Shown: piece after piece, positions 8,368-18,352 of the stretch | Layout of the letters: each line of letters opens with the position of its first letter | Position numbering within the stretch: the first letter of the stretch is position 1 | Source: Planctomycetaceae bacterium | Lineage (GTDB): Bacteria; Planctomycetota; Planctomycetia; Planctomycetales; Planctomycetaceae | Direction of reading: 5' to 3' | Assembly: GCA_028284485.1 (NCBI GenBank) | Contig: JANQRQ010000058.1 | Span: forward strand, 1-39,489 | Length of the DNA: 39,489 nucleotides | The notes under the pieces: generated by a model | The model's database searches: none | Told to the model about the DNA's origin: nothing | The model's input: the letters and a program-made list of their open reading frames with translations, nothing else | Position numbers and translations under genes: made by a program

Positions 8368-9453
8368 CTATTGACCGTCGGCCGCCGCGGTTTTCATTTC
8401 GTCGTAAAGTGTCAATGTGACCGTTTGCCCCGGCTTGACGGGACTCTTCGGCGGCGGATTCTGTTCCTTGACGACGAAAACCAGATCTGGGCGATCGGCC
8501 GCCGGGCCGCGAAGAAACGTGACCTTGAATCCCAGCTTTTGCATATTCGCCTGCGCCTGCTGTCCAGGCTGGCCGATGACAGAGGGCATCAGCGGAACGG
8601 CGGCATTCTGCACCTTCTGCTGCAGTTGCTTGAAGCCAGCTAATTTCGGATTGAAGGGGTCCTTTTCTTCCCAGAATTTCAGCGGATTGGTTTTCTTGTT
8701 GACCTCGAGACTCGAAAACACGTAGACGGTTTCCTGATTCCCGCCGGGAGCTGTCAGCTTGACCGCGGTCGGCAGGTAGTTCGCGGGGTTCAAAATGATC
8801 TGCGCCTCTTTGTAGTTCTGAGCATCGACGGGCCAAAGGGGCTCTGCCTTGATCTGAATTCGATTTGGCTGATTGGCCTCCAGCGTTAGTTTGTACCTCA
8901 TTTTGGCCTGTTCGGCTGGCATACCAAACAGGAACGGCAAGGGACCTTCCATAATGTTGTGCCCCTGCTTTTCGGGCGGAATCGGAATCTTCTCGTATGT
9001 TTTGCTGGCGATCTCGACCAGTGTGATATTCTTCCCGTCGCAGACCCACTTTTCTGGACGATCCGGCGTGATTTTGTAGACTTCGCCGGTATTGGGATCC
9101 TTCTTGCGCGAGACTTCATTGGGATTGATGGGAACCGGTTCAAGATCGATTCGTCCTTTGTCCGGTGCCTCGTAGTAGAAATAGCCCTTGGCACGTTTTT
9201 CGACGAGAAACGTCGGGTCATAAACAAAGCGTTGGTGGCTGCCCTCGAGCTTCTCGATTTTGCCAGATTGCTTTTCCCAGTTGACCAGAACCTTTTCCAG
9301 TTCGGGTGAAACTTGCTGCACGCGCATGGCCTGCGCTTGGGGCCGCTGCAGCTTATTCGCCGGGTCTTGAGCGTTGGTTGCAGAGGGGACGATCGTTGAG
9401 AAAACGACCGCAATGGCTGTCAGTTTGCGACGGCGCCAGGAATCATTAATCAT
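8368..9453 (-). CDS. Secreted TIGR03009-type protein with C-terminal PASTA domain
   Basis: The 361-aa protein has a signal peptide (about 1-28, ending SATNAQ). A central domain (about 45-275) has the sequence style of the planctomycete-specific TIGR03009 family, which I would expect to fold like LolA/LppX-type lipoprotein carriers. Examples are EGSHQRFVYDPTFLVEKRA, then KWVCDGKNITLVEIASKTYE, then FLFGMPAEQAKMRYKLTL. The tail (about 290-350) is a single PASTA domain: MPSVIGQPGQQAQANMQKLG through QTVTLTLYD. PASTA domains elsewhere bind cell-wall muropeptides. Here the ligand is unknown. The ATG at 9453 has an AAGGAA ribosome-binding site about 10 nt upstream. It lies just upstream of, and divergent to, the PASTA-RHS gene. 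Confidence 0.87.
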   Translation of the reverse strand: MINDSWRRRKLTAIAVVFSTIVPSATNAQDPANKLQRPQAQAMRVQQVSPELEKVLVNWEKQSGKIEKLEGSHQRFVYDPTFLVEKRAKGYFYYEAPDKGRIDLEPVPINPNEVSRKKDPNTGEVYKITPDRPEKWVCDGKNITLVEIASKTYEKIPIPPEKQGHNIMEGPLPFLFGMPAEQAKMRYKLTLEANQPNRIQIKAEPLWPVDAQNYKEAQIILNPANYLPTAVKLTAPGGNQETVYVFSSLEVNKKTNPLKFWEEKDPFNPKLAGFKQLQQKVQNAAVPLMPSVIGQPGQQAQANMQKLGFKVTFLRGPAADRPDLVFVVKEQNPPPKSPVKPGQTVTLTLYDEMKTAAADGQ

Positions 9454-9906
9454 AGCGGTCGAGTTCCTTCTCGATGCAATGCAATCCTTCGCTTGCGACG
9501 CAGATTGGCCCGCACATGAAGTTTCGACGAGAAACTCGCCTCATCCTGACGCGACTGTCTGGACGCAAGGTATTAGCAACATGCGATTTACAAAACCGCA
9601 CCCTATCCAGGGGCGACGGATTCTAACAATTCGTCTTAGATGGGGCTAGATCGCTTCCGGGCCAGCTGCGACTGAGTCGACGTGCCAAGGGAGCTCAAAA
9701 CAGAAGTCGCGTCGCATGAGTCAAATTCAGCGATCGCGATCACGTGGTTTCTCGTTCTGGTCGGGCGTGATTTTGATCATTGGAATCAGCAGCAACTCCC
9801 CGGTATATTGAGGGTTACCACTCACGATGCCACTCGGCTGCGGTCTTCCCCGTCAACAATCGTGATGACGTTCTGAACGGGCCAAATCGAAATCAGGAGA
9901 CGTCAG
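9454..9906. other. Divergent intergenic region upstream of the RHS gene
   Basis: 453 nt separate the divergent TIGR03009-PASTA and PASTA-RHS genes, so the promoters of both should lie here. An AGGAGA about 8 nt before 9907 supports the RHS start. A 64-codon plus-strand frame (9682-9876) lacks a ribosome-binding site and recognisable features and is not called. No clear repeat was found. Confidence 0.45.
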
Positions 9907-12900
9907 ATGGTTAGGGACCTGAGCACGGTCGTTCGATCCTGTGTGCCAAATCGAACCCAAGACTCAATTCGAAATGCGAATTCGGTCGAAAGTCCAAAAC
10001 ACCGCTCCCTGCTTGGCAAATCGAGTTGTCTTTGCGTTCTCCAATTCTTGATCATTTGGACGGCATGTTCGACGGGGTTTGCGCAGCAAATCACCGTTCC
10101 AGATGTCCGGAATCTGTCTGCATCTGAGGTGCGGGAGAAGCTGGCGGGGTTCCAACCGAAATTTCAGCTCGGTAAGCCGGCTCCGACACAGGAACAGTCG
10201 TTCGTTGTCTATGAAATGAGACCGGCACCCGGTTCGCAAGCGACGGTCGGTTCGGTCATTCACTTAACGATCTATGCACAGTTTCAACCACCGGGTGACG
10301 CACCAAATACAGGCTCGGTAGAAGTGCCCGATTTGAACGGTATGTCTGCAGCTCAGGCTCGCGATGCCTTACAGGCGTTGGGATTGGTCGCAAGTTTTCA
10401 ATTGGGGACATCAGCACCAAAGGTTGGACTAGAGCATAAGGTCTTTCAGCAGAATCCTGTGGCAGGGACGCGTGTTGCACGTAATGCAAAAGTCGTCGTA
10501 ACGATTCATGGCGCACCTGACGTGAATAGTGCGCCAATAGCCGGCGCAAATAATACACCCGATCAGCCGGTATCTCCGCCGGCACTTCAATACACGCTGC
10601 AATCGGTGACGGTTTCCACACTAAGCGCCGATCACATTGTTCTCGTTGGTCCGCAGTCGGGTGAATTGACAGTTGGTGCGACTGATATTGTCGTGCCGGC
10701 CGGTGCGATCGATCTGCCGGTCCACCGTGTGTATCACGGTCACGGCGGCATGGCGGGAATGTTTGGTTCAGGTTGGTGGTGCAATTGGGATGCCACCATA
10801 ATTCGGCTTGGCGATAATTTCATGTTGTTCGAACACGACAAGGTGACGCCGTTTTTGCCAGAGAACAGCGACAAACCAACCGCCTTGGTCTCGCCTTATG
10901 GTGATCGTTTGGAGTACGAAGATTCGGGGGCCGTTTGCAAACGTGCCGATGGGACACACGACCGTTTTGATTCGCACGGGCGGCTATTAGAACGAGAGCT
11001 TCGCAACAAAAACCGAGTTTCGTTGACTCGTAATGCGACAGGTCGCCTTGAAAGGATCGACGGTCCCTTCTCATCGTGGCTGCGATTTGATTACGACAAT
11101 ACAGATCGGCCGGTTCGCATTGTAGCATCGACTGGTGTGCAAGTTCGATACTCTTACGAAAAGCAAGCGTCAGCGAAAACAACGCAGTTATCAGAAGGAA
11201 CGGTGCGCTACGAGTACGATGAATGGCAGCGATTGATCGCCGTCCACCATCCTCGCCAAGGCGCAGTGGCGGTGACCTACGATGGCGAAGACCGAGTGAC
11301 GAGCAAACGGTGGGCTGACGGCAACTCCGAGCGGTATGAATACGTTGACGAGGAGCGATTGGTACGGCACCAAGATGCTGCAGGGAACATTTCAGAAACA
11401 CGATGGGACGGCACCGGTTTGCGGGCCGAGATGACTGATTCATCCGGCAATCGATCGGTCGTTCAGCTTCATGCGACGGGGCGGCCCTTATTGTTTGTTG
11501 GCCCGACCGGAGAAAAAGCGACGTTCGAATACAACGAACAAGGGAAACTTGTTGCCGTCAATAACTCGGCCCTCGGTCAAACGATAGTTGAACACAACGA
11601 CAGCGGTGATTTGCCGGTCGCGATTGTGGCTCCCGGAAATGATCGTGCCAGCCTGCAATTCGACGAACATGAAAACCTCGTCGGCATTGATGACGGCAGC
11701 GGACATCAGGAAGTTTCGTACAAATACCTGCCGAATGGTTTGATTGCCGCAGTGACCGACAGCGAAGGATTGAAAACAAGCTATCGCTATAACCGCCAAG
11801 GTCAAGTTGAGGCTGAAGTCGATGTGTTGGGCAACGAGAGCCGGTTTGATTACGACAAACAAGGCAATTTGTTGCGCCGCACGGACCCCTTAGGAAATGT
11901 CACCACCTGGGGCTACGATGATCGCGGGCGATTGGTCACGGAAATTGATCCCGAAGGCGGAAGAACGCGTTACGAATACAATGAACGCGGACTTTTACAA
12001 CGTCTGATTGCCGCGGACGGGGGAACGACGACGTTCGAATACGACGAACGAGGTCGCACGACAAAAAGCAGCGACCCACAGGGACGAATCACGAGCTGGC
12101 GATACGGTCCCAATGGGCAATTGGCATCAAGAACAGACCCCGGCGGAGAGACGACTCGCTGGGAATACGATGCGCGAGGTGTCCTCACCCGGACAATCGG
12201 CCCCCGTGGTGCCGTGTGGACTCAATCGACCGATCCGTTGGGACAACAATTAGGGAGTACAGATCCCTCCGGAGCGACAACGAAAAGGGAATGGAACAAG
12301 AATGGCAAGTTGGCTAAGTTTTCAAACTCAACCGGAGAAACCTTTGAATATGAGTACGATGAAAGGAGGCGTTTGATCGGCACGCGAGGTGCAGATGGCA
12401 GTTGGACGAAATACGAATACACCGATGACGGACGCATCAGTCGCGTCAGTGCATCCGATGGTCCGGCGCTGTCACTACAATACGATCCAGCTCGAAGGTT
12501 GACGCAGATTCTGCGTGGGCAGCAATCGATGGGCACCTTTCGCTATGACGCGCTCGGCCGAGTCAGTCAGAAAGTTTCTCCAACAGGCCGTGAGTTTTCC
12601 TATGAATACGACGCAGCTGGCAACATTCTGCAGATTTCCGACGGTGAGGGCTACACAAAGCAATATCGCTACGATGGCAATGGACGAATAACGCATGCCA
12701 CTGACTCCGGCGGACGCCAATACCGCCTGCGATATGATATCGTCGGTCGGCTGAGCAGCGTCGTTGATCCGGCCGGAAATGTCATTCGCCGTCGCTATAG
12801 TCCCGCAGGCGACCTGACATCGATAGTCGATCAGAATGGCGATCAAACGAAGCTCGAGTACGACGGCAGCGGTCGGCTTGCGGGAATCGTGCGCTCCAGC

Positions 12901-15900
12901 GGGAATTCGACTGATTTTGAATTCGATGAGGCCGGCAACACGACCCTCACAGTCGATGCTTTAGGAAACGAAGTGCGGTCGGTGTACGATTTGGCAGGCC
13001 GCTTGCTTCGAACCACCGATGCGAAAGGTCAGATCACAACATTCCGCTACGATGCACGAGGCCGACTGGAAGAAAAGGAGTTAGACGACGCTACGCTGAT
13101 TCGATATTCGTACGACGAGCAGGACCGACTGGTGAGCGTCGACGACGGCCGATTTCCGATTCGTTACATGTACGACGTGAAAGGCAACCGAACGCAAATC
13201 GAATATCCCAGCATCAATCGGTCGCTAAAATATCGGTACGACGACCACGGGCGTTTGGCGCTTTTCGTCGACTCGGAAGGGCGATCAATCGAGTACGGAT
13301 ATGACGAACTCGACCGTTTATCCGGCATCGTTGTTAATGGTCAACAACGGATCGAATTGGAATCTGATTCTGCGAATCGACGTACCGCAATCACTTTTCC
13401 GAATGGCGTGGTTGCTGGTTTTCGATACGATGCGGCCGAACACTTGGTCGATCTGAAATTCAAGACCTCCGGTAGCCGAACGATCGCCGGATGGAATTAC
13501 GAATACGATTCGGCAGGAAATCGCTCGAAGGTCGTTTCACAATCGGGTGAACAATACAACTACTCCTATGACCCTGCCGGCCAATTAATTCAGGTGAACA
13601 GTTCCAATGGCCGTGGTGTTGCTTATCACTACTCGCCCGGTGGAAACCGTTCCCGGCGGTCGAGTGGCGCAGAATCTGTGGAGTACCGATATGATTCGGC
13701 AGACCGTTTGATTTCAGCAGGCGACGAACAATTTCGCTACGACGCCAGCGGCAACTTGATCGAAAGGCGAACGGCGGACGGCGTGACTCGGTATCAATAC
13801 GATGCCGCCGATCAATTGGTGAAGGTCGTCTTGGCGGATCAAGCAGAAGTTCGCTATGGATACACGCCAACTGGGGAACGCCTTTGGAGAGAAGACGCCC
13901 AGGGACGGATTTGGTACGTCACCGATGGCGTCAATGTTTTGGCACATCTCGACGGCGACTTAATTGAAAGATCGGGTTACGTGCATGCACCGCTGGTCGA
14001 TCGGCCATTATTGATGTTGTCCGGCGGAAAAACTTACGGCCTGCATGCCGATGCCTTGGGTAGTATTCGTAACATCACCGACGAGTCAGGTAATGACGTG
14101 GCGCGATTTGAGTACGACGCGTTCGGTCAATTGATTTCCGCGACCGGCGAAATCGTGTGCCCGTTTACATACACGGCTCGGGAATACGATGCGGCAACCG
14201 GTCTGTATTACTATCGCAGTCGTTGGTACGACCCGGGTTTGGGACGTTTTATTTCGATGGATCCTGTTTCCGGCCAGGTCGACCAACCCCGATCGTTGAA
14301 TCCTTATGTTTACGCATTCAACGATCCGGTCCGATTCAACGATCCCCTTGGCACCTTTCCAGAAGGAATCGACGAAGTTGCGAACCAAATTGTTGACTTG
14401 CAGCGACAAATCGACAGCACGGATTACGCATTGCGCGTCGCGACAAGTCCGCCGGATCCCGGTATCACCGACCCAAGCGTTCGCCGAATGCACGAAATGG
14501 TTCGTTCCCCGGAAAACGTTTCAAGGCTGCAACAGCAACTGCAGTCGCAGCAGCGTGCACTTGACAGCTTGGCCGATGCAAATCCCGGTGCGCGGTCGGT
14601 CGCTATGGAACGCTATAATAACCCTCCCACGGAGATTGACCGAACCGGCTGGCGACCTAATCCGCACAGTCCCAGCGCCAGGGCGGCCCGCGCACAAGCG
14701 GCAAGCGTCGCGAACCCCGGAGACCAGGCCCGAGTTGCCGCCGCCAGAAATGGAACGCAAGGTGGTGGGACTCGCGGAGGTGGTACGATGGCCGGTAACC
14801 GATCGTTACCGCCGCAAGTGCCGTCGTCGAACAACACAATGCCGGGTGGGGAACTCGGCCCGATCGACCCCAGTCACGATACGCGAAACATTCCGCCAAA
14901 CAACAATTCTTCGTCGAATTCCCGATCGGCGTCAGGTTCTTCCAGCCGTTCATCCTCTGCATCGGGGCGTGGTGCGAGCGGGAGCAATTCATCGACAAGC
15001 ACCAGTTCGGCTCGTACCAGCGGGGCGAGGTCGGCTTTGCCCCCGGTTCAGCCGCCTAGACCTCCCAACCCCGGGTTGCGTCCCGGTCAATCGGGAGTTG
15101 CGTCGGTCAATCCGTCAGTCAATCCGTCGACAGCGACGCGTCTGGCGCGCGGAGCGGGCCATGCCGCAAATGCATATTCCATTGTCGACGCGGCAGCCGG
15201 CACCGCCTCGATCTTCGTAAACGGCGACAATACCGACGCCGGCCAAAGACACGATGCGGCCGTCTTCGGTGGAGGTCTGATTGGAGGCTCCGTCGGAACA
15301 GTTGTCGGCGGAGTGGCCGGACTTCTTCTTTATGGTAGCAATCCTGTGGGATGGGCTGCTGCGGGTGCTACTTTGTTGGGAATCGGTGGTTCCTACATTG
15401 GCTCGCAAATTGGCGCGCGAGCCGGCGGAGCTGCCGTACCAGCCCCCAACCCGGATGACAACCGTCTTCCCCCGGCATGGTCAAATCCACCCCCGCCGCC
15501 GACCACTCCGGCACCTCAAAGCAATTCGACAGCTCAATCGCCTCCTGAAAGAACGATGCCGGACGACGATATTGAGAACTTCGTGTCGAATCTGATTATG
15601 GATATCGTTACAAGTCCGGATGATTCTCTCCTGCCGGAATCTCGGCTTCGCCCCACTCAAATGTCGCAGCCGGTTCAGAACCAACCTCCGGCACGAGCGA
15701 CAGATGCCACTGCGAATCGAGTTGTCGACAACAGCCGCGATGACGATCTCAATCGCTACCGCAGAGAAGCGGAAGGGCTTGACGGCCAGCTTCGAGATCA
15801 GGAGCGACGTATAGCCGAATTAGAGAGGCAGCGACGGGCATTGGCCCAACAACAAGCCGCGGCGGCAGCCCAACAGCAAGCAGCAATCGCCCAACAACAA

Positions 15901-16086
15901 CATGCGTTATCCGTTCAAATGGAAAACCAACGTCGGCACGCCGCCGCTTTGCAGCAACAACGCCAGCAAGCTTGGGGACGTGTCTTGGGGAACCTACTCC
16001 AACAACAACTGAGAACTCAACAGGGACACGGACATGGGCACAGCTCCGGACATCACGGGGGAGAAATCTTTTGGGGTCACCACTGA
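9907..16086 (+). CDS. Giant secreted PASTA-RHS/YD-repeat protein
   Basis: The 2059-aa chain starts at an ATG with AGGAGA upstream. A late hydrophobic signal segment (about 40-60, ending TGFAQ) follows a long polar N-region. Two PASTA domains (about 62-124 and 138-202) come next, then a DUF6531-type segment (about 220-285) and dozens of YD/RHS repeats. The RHS core-associated domain (about 1402-1480) contains REYDAATGLYYYRSRWYDP and LGRFISMDP and ends NDPLG. RHS repeats are known to form hollow shells around a C-terminal cargo. The 580-residue tip lacks a toxin domain I can name. It has Ser/Asn/Pro-rich linkers, a glycine-zipper hydrophobic block (about 1785-1845), a Gln-rich coiled coil (about 1952-2037) and a His-rich end (GHGHSSGHHGG). 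It overlaps the next gene by 53 nt. Confidence 0.93.
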   Translation: MVRDLSTVVRSCVPNRTQDSIRNANSVESPKHRSLLGKSSCLCVLQFLIIWTACSTGFAQQITVPDVRNLSASEVREKLAGFQPKFQLGKPAPTQEQSFVVYEMRPAPGSQATVGSVIHLTIYAQFQPPGDAPNTGSVEVPDLNGMSAAQARDALQALGLVASFQLGTSAPKVGLEHKVFQQNPVAGTRVARNAKVVVTIHGAPDVNSAPIAGANNTPDQPVSPPALQYTLQSVTVSTLSADHIVLVGPQSGELTVGATDIVVPAGAIDLPVHRVYHGHGGMAGMFGSGWWCNWDATIIRLGDNFMLFEHDKVTPFLPENSDKPTALVSPYGDRLEYEDSGAVCKRADGTHDRFDSHGRLLERELRNKNRVSLTRNATGRLERIDGPFSSWLRFDYDNTDRPVRIVASTGVQVRYSYEKQASAKTTQLSEGTVRYEYDEWQRLIAVHHPRQGAVAVTYDGEDRVTSKRWADGNSERYEYVDEERLVRHQDAAGNISETRWDGTGLRAEMTDSSGNRSVVQLHATGRPLLFVGPTGEKATFEYNEQGKLVAVNNSALGQTIVEHNDSGDLPVAIVAPGNDRASLQFDEHENLVGIDDGSGHQEVSYKYLPNGLIAAVTDSEGLKTSYRYNRQGQVEAEVDVLGNESRFDYDKQGNLLRRTDPLGNVTTWGYDDRGRLVTEIDPEGGRTRYEYNERGLLQRLIAADGGTTTFEYDERGRTTKSSDPQGRITSWRYGPNGQLASRTDPGGETTRWEYDARGVLTRTIGPRGAVWTQSTDPLGQQLGSTDPSGATTKREWNKNGKLAKFSNSTGETFEYEYDERRRLIGTRGADGSWTKYEYTDDGRISRVSASDGPALSLQYDPARRLTQILRGQQSMGTFRYDALGRVSQKVSPTGREFSYEYDAAGNILQISDGEGYTKQYRYDGNGRITHATDSGGRQYRLRYDIVGRLSSVVDPAGNVIRRRYSPAGDLTSIVDQNGDQTKLEYDGSGRLAGIVRSSGNSTDFEFDEAGNTTLTVDALGNEVRSVYDLAGRLLRTTDAKGQITTFRYDARGRLEEKELDDATLIRYSYDEQDRLVSVDDGRFPIRYMYDVKGNRTQIEYPSINRSLKYRYDDHGRLALFVDSEGRSIEYGYDELDRLSGIVVNGQQRIELESDSANRRTAITFPNGVVAGFRYDAAEHLVDLKFKTSGSRTIAGWNYEYDSAGNRSKVVSQSGEQYNYSYDPAGQLIQVNSSNGRGVAYHYSPGGNRSRRSSGAESVEYRYDSADRLISAGDEQFRYDASGNLIERRTADGVTRYQYDAADQLVKVVLADQAEVRYGYTPTGERLWREDAQGRIWYVTDGVNVLAHLDGDLIERSGYVHAPLVDRPLLMLSGGKTYGLHADALGSIRNITDESGNDVARFEYDAFGQLISATGEIVCPFTYTAREYDAATGLYYYRSRWYDPGLGRFISMDPVSGQVDQPRSLNPYVYAFNDPVRFNDPLGTFPEGIDEVANQIVDLQRQIDSTDYALRVATSPPDPGITDPSVRRMHEMVRSPENVSRLQQQLQSQQRALDSLADANPGARSVAMERYNNPPTEIDRTGWRPNPHSPSARAARAQAASVANPGDQARVAAARNGTQGGGTRGGGTMAGNRSLPPQVPSSNNTMPGGELGPIDPSHDTRNIPPNNNSSSNSRSASGSSSRSSSASGRGASGSNSSTSTSSARTSGARSALPPVQPPRPPNPGLRPGQSGVASVNPSVNPSTATRLARGAGHAANAYSIVDAAAGTASIFVNGDNTDAGQRHDAAVFGGGLIGGSVGTVVGGVAGLLLYGSNPVGWAAAGATLLGIGGSYIGSQIGARAGGAAVPAPNPDDNRLPPAWSNPPPPPTTPAPQSNSTAQSPPERTMPDDDIENFVSNLIMDIVTSPDDSLLPESRLRPTQMSQPVQNQPPARATDATANRVVDNSRDDDLNRYRREAEGLDGQLRDQERRIAELERQRRALAQQQAAAAAQQQAAIAQQQHALSVQMENQRRHAAALQQQRQQAWGRVLGNLLQQQLRTQQGHGHGHSSGHHGGEIFWGHH

Positions 16087-18292
16087 TCGGCGACCCTTGG
16101 GTGCATGTGACACAACATTTTCCGATGGCCTGACCGAACAACCGGCCGGCGCAACCTCGAATGGTCGGCTGCCATGGACGGTCGTTACCGTTTTGGCGGT
16201 GTGCCTTGCTGTTACGTCCCCCGCACTGGCTCAAACAACGCCGGTCGTTTCTCGTGTTGACGGGCAATCGGTCTATTTTGCCGTTCCCGCAGGTACGAGT
16301 GTTAAACCAGGCGACAAGGTCACTGTTTACTTTGTTATTCCCGGCATCAACGAGGAAGCGACGGTCGGCGAAGGGACCATTATCGCGATCGATGGCAGCA
16401 GCGCCACGGCGAACATTACCTCAGCGTCCGGTGCCATCAAGTCGGGACACCGACTCCGCATTGAGAGTTCTTCAATTCCACAAGTTCCGGCGTCCAGCAG
16501 TTCCGGCTGGCTCGGAATTGCGACGGACAACATTGATGGCAGCGAAATCGCCCAGGCCGGATTGCGAGAGGAATTTGGTACGACTGTATTGGGGACCCTA
16601 CCGGGGACGACCGCTGCGAGTTCTGGCCTAAAATCTGGTGACATTATTCTGAAAATCGGTAACGACACCGTGACCAATCGGGCCGAGTACCGGAAACTGA
16701 CTCATGCACTCAAGCCAGGGACAGAAGTCGAATTGACGATCGCACGTGGTCGACAACGATTGAGGACAGCTGTGCTCGTCGAAGCGGCCCCCGGTATCGC
16801 AAAGCTGACCGAAACCGTCAAAGCCGCTGCAGAGGCCGGAGTCACCGTTGCCATCCACGATTTAGCGCAGCGATATCAGGGTGGTGAAGGAGTCCCACGT
16901 GATCTAGCAGAGGCGGCCCGCCAATACCGGCGTAGTGCGGAATTGGGTCTGGCACGTTCTCAGTTCTCGTTGGCTTGGCTTTATAAGCAAGGTCAAGGTG
17001 TCCCGCTGGATAACGGAGAGTGCTTAAAATGGGCCAAAATGGCAGCCGAGAACGGAATGGCACTCGCTCAGAATCTGGTCGGAACCATGTATGAGAAAGG
17101 GGAAGGAGTTACGCCTGATCCGAGTGAAGCAGCGGGATGGTACCGGAAGGCAGCTGACAGCGGAGATCCTCACGGACAGTACAATCTCGCATTGTTGATG
17201 TTCGCAGGAAGAGGCGTCGAAAAAAACGAAGTCGAAGCCATACGGCTACTGGAGCTCGCCGCTGAGCGCAAGCTACTTATTGCAGAAGAGCGAATGGGGA
17301 AGGCGTATGAAGTTGGGGCAGGCGTGCCGGCGAATTTTCAGATGGCTGCACAATGGTATCAACGTGCTGCCGACCGAGGACAAGCCAGCGCGCAGAACAA
17401 CCTCGGAATTTTGTATCAAAACGGTACGGGTGTGCCGCAGGACAACGTCCAAGCGGCCAATCTTTATCGGCAGTCGGCTGAACAGGGAAACGCCTACGGA
17501 CAATTGAATTTCGGCATCGCCTACTATGAGGGACGTGGGGTGCAGCGCGACGAAGCGGAGGCGGCAGAGCTGTTCCGCAAATCGGCGGAGCAGGGCGTTG
17601 CCAAAGCGCAGCGTGCGTATGGAATCGTGTTGCAAAACGGTCAAGGAGTCACGCAAAACCTCACTGAAGCACGCAGCTGGTTTAGGAAGGCGGCCGACCA
17701 GGGAAGTGCCGATGCGCAACTCGACCTGGGTGGGATGTACTTCAATGGAAACGGTGTGGCGAAAGATGAAAAGGAAGCAGCCAAATGGTATGTCATGGCG
17801 GCCAACCAAGGGAACGCCCTGGGACAATACTACATGGGTGTGATTTGCGCACGCGGCTTAGGCTTTAAGAAGGATTCCCCAAAGGCTATTGCCTGGTTTG
17901 AACTTGCCGCCGACCAGGAATTGGCGGATGCTCAAAACTATTTGGGCATCATGTACGAAAATGGCGACGGAGTTTCGAAAGACTACAAAAAAGCGATGGA
18001 GCTGTATTTAAAAGCGGCAAGGCAGGGCCTCTCTCACGCTGAGAATAACGTTGGACGCATGATTGGAAATGGCTTGGGTGTTCAAAAGGATTACAAAAAA
18101 GCCTTGGGTTGGTTTCAGTCGGCTGCGAAGCAGGGTCATGCCGAAGCCGAAACGAACATCGGTGTCTTGTATCAAAATGGTTGGGGCGTTCCCAAAGATC
18201 GAGCCGAGGCAATCGCACATTACCTGAGAGCAGCCGACTTGGGAGATCCTCATGCCCAAAAGCTGCTTCGCGACCTCGGAGTCGAGCCATAA
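16034..18292 (+). CDS. Secreted PDZ / Sel1-repeat protein
   Basis: The 752-aa protein has a late signal peptide (about 45-67, ending SPALAQ). A small beta-rich domain (about 71-145) follows, and its VKPGDKVTVYFVIPGINE core matches the N-terminal domain of the next gene's product. A PDZ domain (about 157-250) contains GWLGIATDN and the AASSGLKSGDIILKIGND carboxylate loop region. About 13 Sel1 repeats of 36 residues (about 270-740), each with the YxxGxGVxxD pattern, complete the protein. Sel1 repeats are protein-interaction scaffolds. With a PDZ domain and export signal this looks like an envelope adaptor. Start choice: the ATG at 16034 lies inside the RHS gene, and no other ATG precedes the signal segment. 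The gene is 60 nt ahead of the protease-like gene, probably in the same operon. Confidence 0.88.
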   Translation: MGTAPDITGEKSFGVTTDRRPLGACDTTFSDGLTEQPAGATSNGRLPWTVVTVLAVCLAVTSPALAQTTPVVSRVDGQSVYFAVPAGTSVKPGDKVTVYFVIPGINEEATVGEGTIIAIDGSSATANITSASGAIKSGHRLRIESSSIPQVPASSSSGWLGIATDNIDGSEIAQAGLREEFGTTVLGTLPGTTAASSGLKSGDIILKIGNDTVTNRAEYRKLTHALKPGTEVELTIARGRQRLRTAVLVEAAPGIAKLTETVKAAAEAGVTVAIHDLAQRYQGGEGVPRDLAEAARQYRRSAELGLARSQFSLAWLYKQGQGVPLDNGECLKWAKMAAENGMALAQNLVGTMYEKGEGVTPDPSEAAGWYRKAADSGDPHGQYNLALLMFAGRGVEKNEVEAIRLLELAAERKLLIAEERMGKAYEVGAGVPANFQMAAQWYQRAADRGQASAQNNLGILYQNGTGVPQDNVQAANLYRQSAEQGNAYGQLNFGIAYYEGRGVQRDEAEAAELFRKSAEQGVAKAQRAYGIVLQNGQGVTQNLTEARSWFRKAADQGSADAQLDLGGMYFNGNGVAKDEKEAAKWYVMAANQGNALGQYYMGVICARGLGFKKDSPKAIAWFELAADQELADAQNYLGIMYENGDGVSKDYKKAMELYLKAARQGLSHAENNVGRMIGNGLGVQKDYKKALGWFQSAAKQGHAEAETNIGVLYQNGWGVPKDRAEAIAHYLRAADLGDPHAQKLLRDLGVEP

Positions 18293-18352
18293 TAATTCTT
18301 CTGCGGAGGGACAATTCGCATTCCTGTTTTTAATAGATTTGGCAGGCGGGAA

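Noticed and set aside
14306-15220. 304-codon plus-strand frame inside the RHS gene
   Set aside because: Arg/Pro-rich composition typical of an out-of-frame shadow; the RHS frame is continuous through it and its domain structure is clear.
9907-16086. RHS polymorphic toxin with immunity protein
   Set aside because: No toxin domain is recognisable in the tip and the next gene is a PDZ/Sel1 protein. The toxin label would be an over-interpretation.
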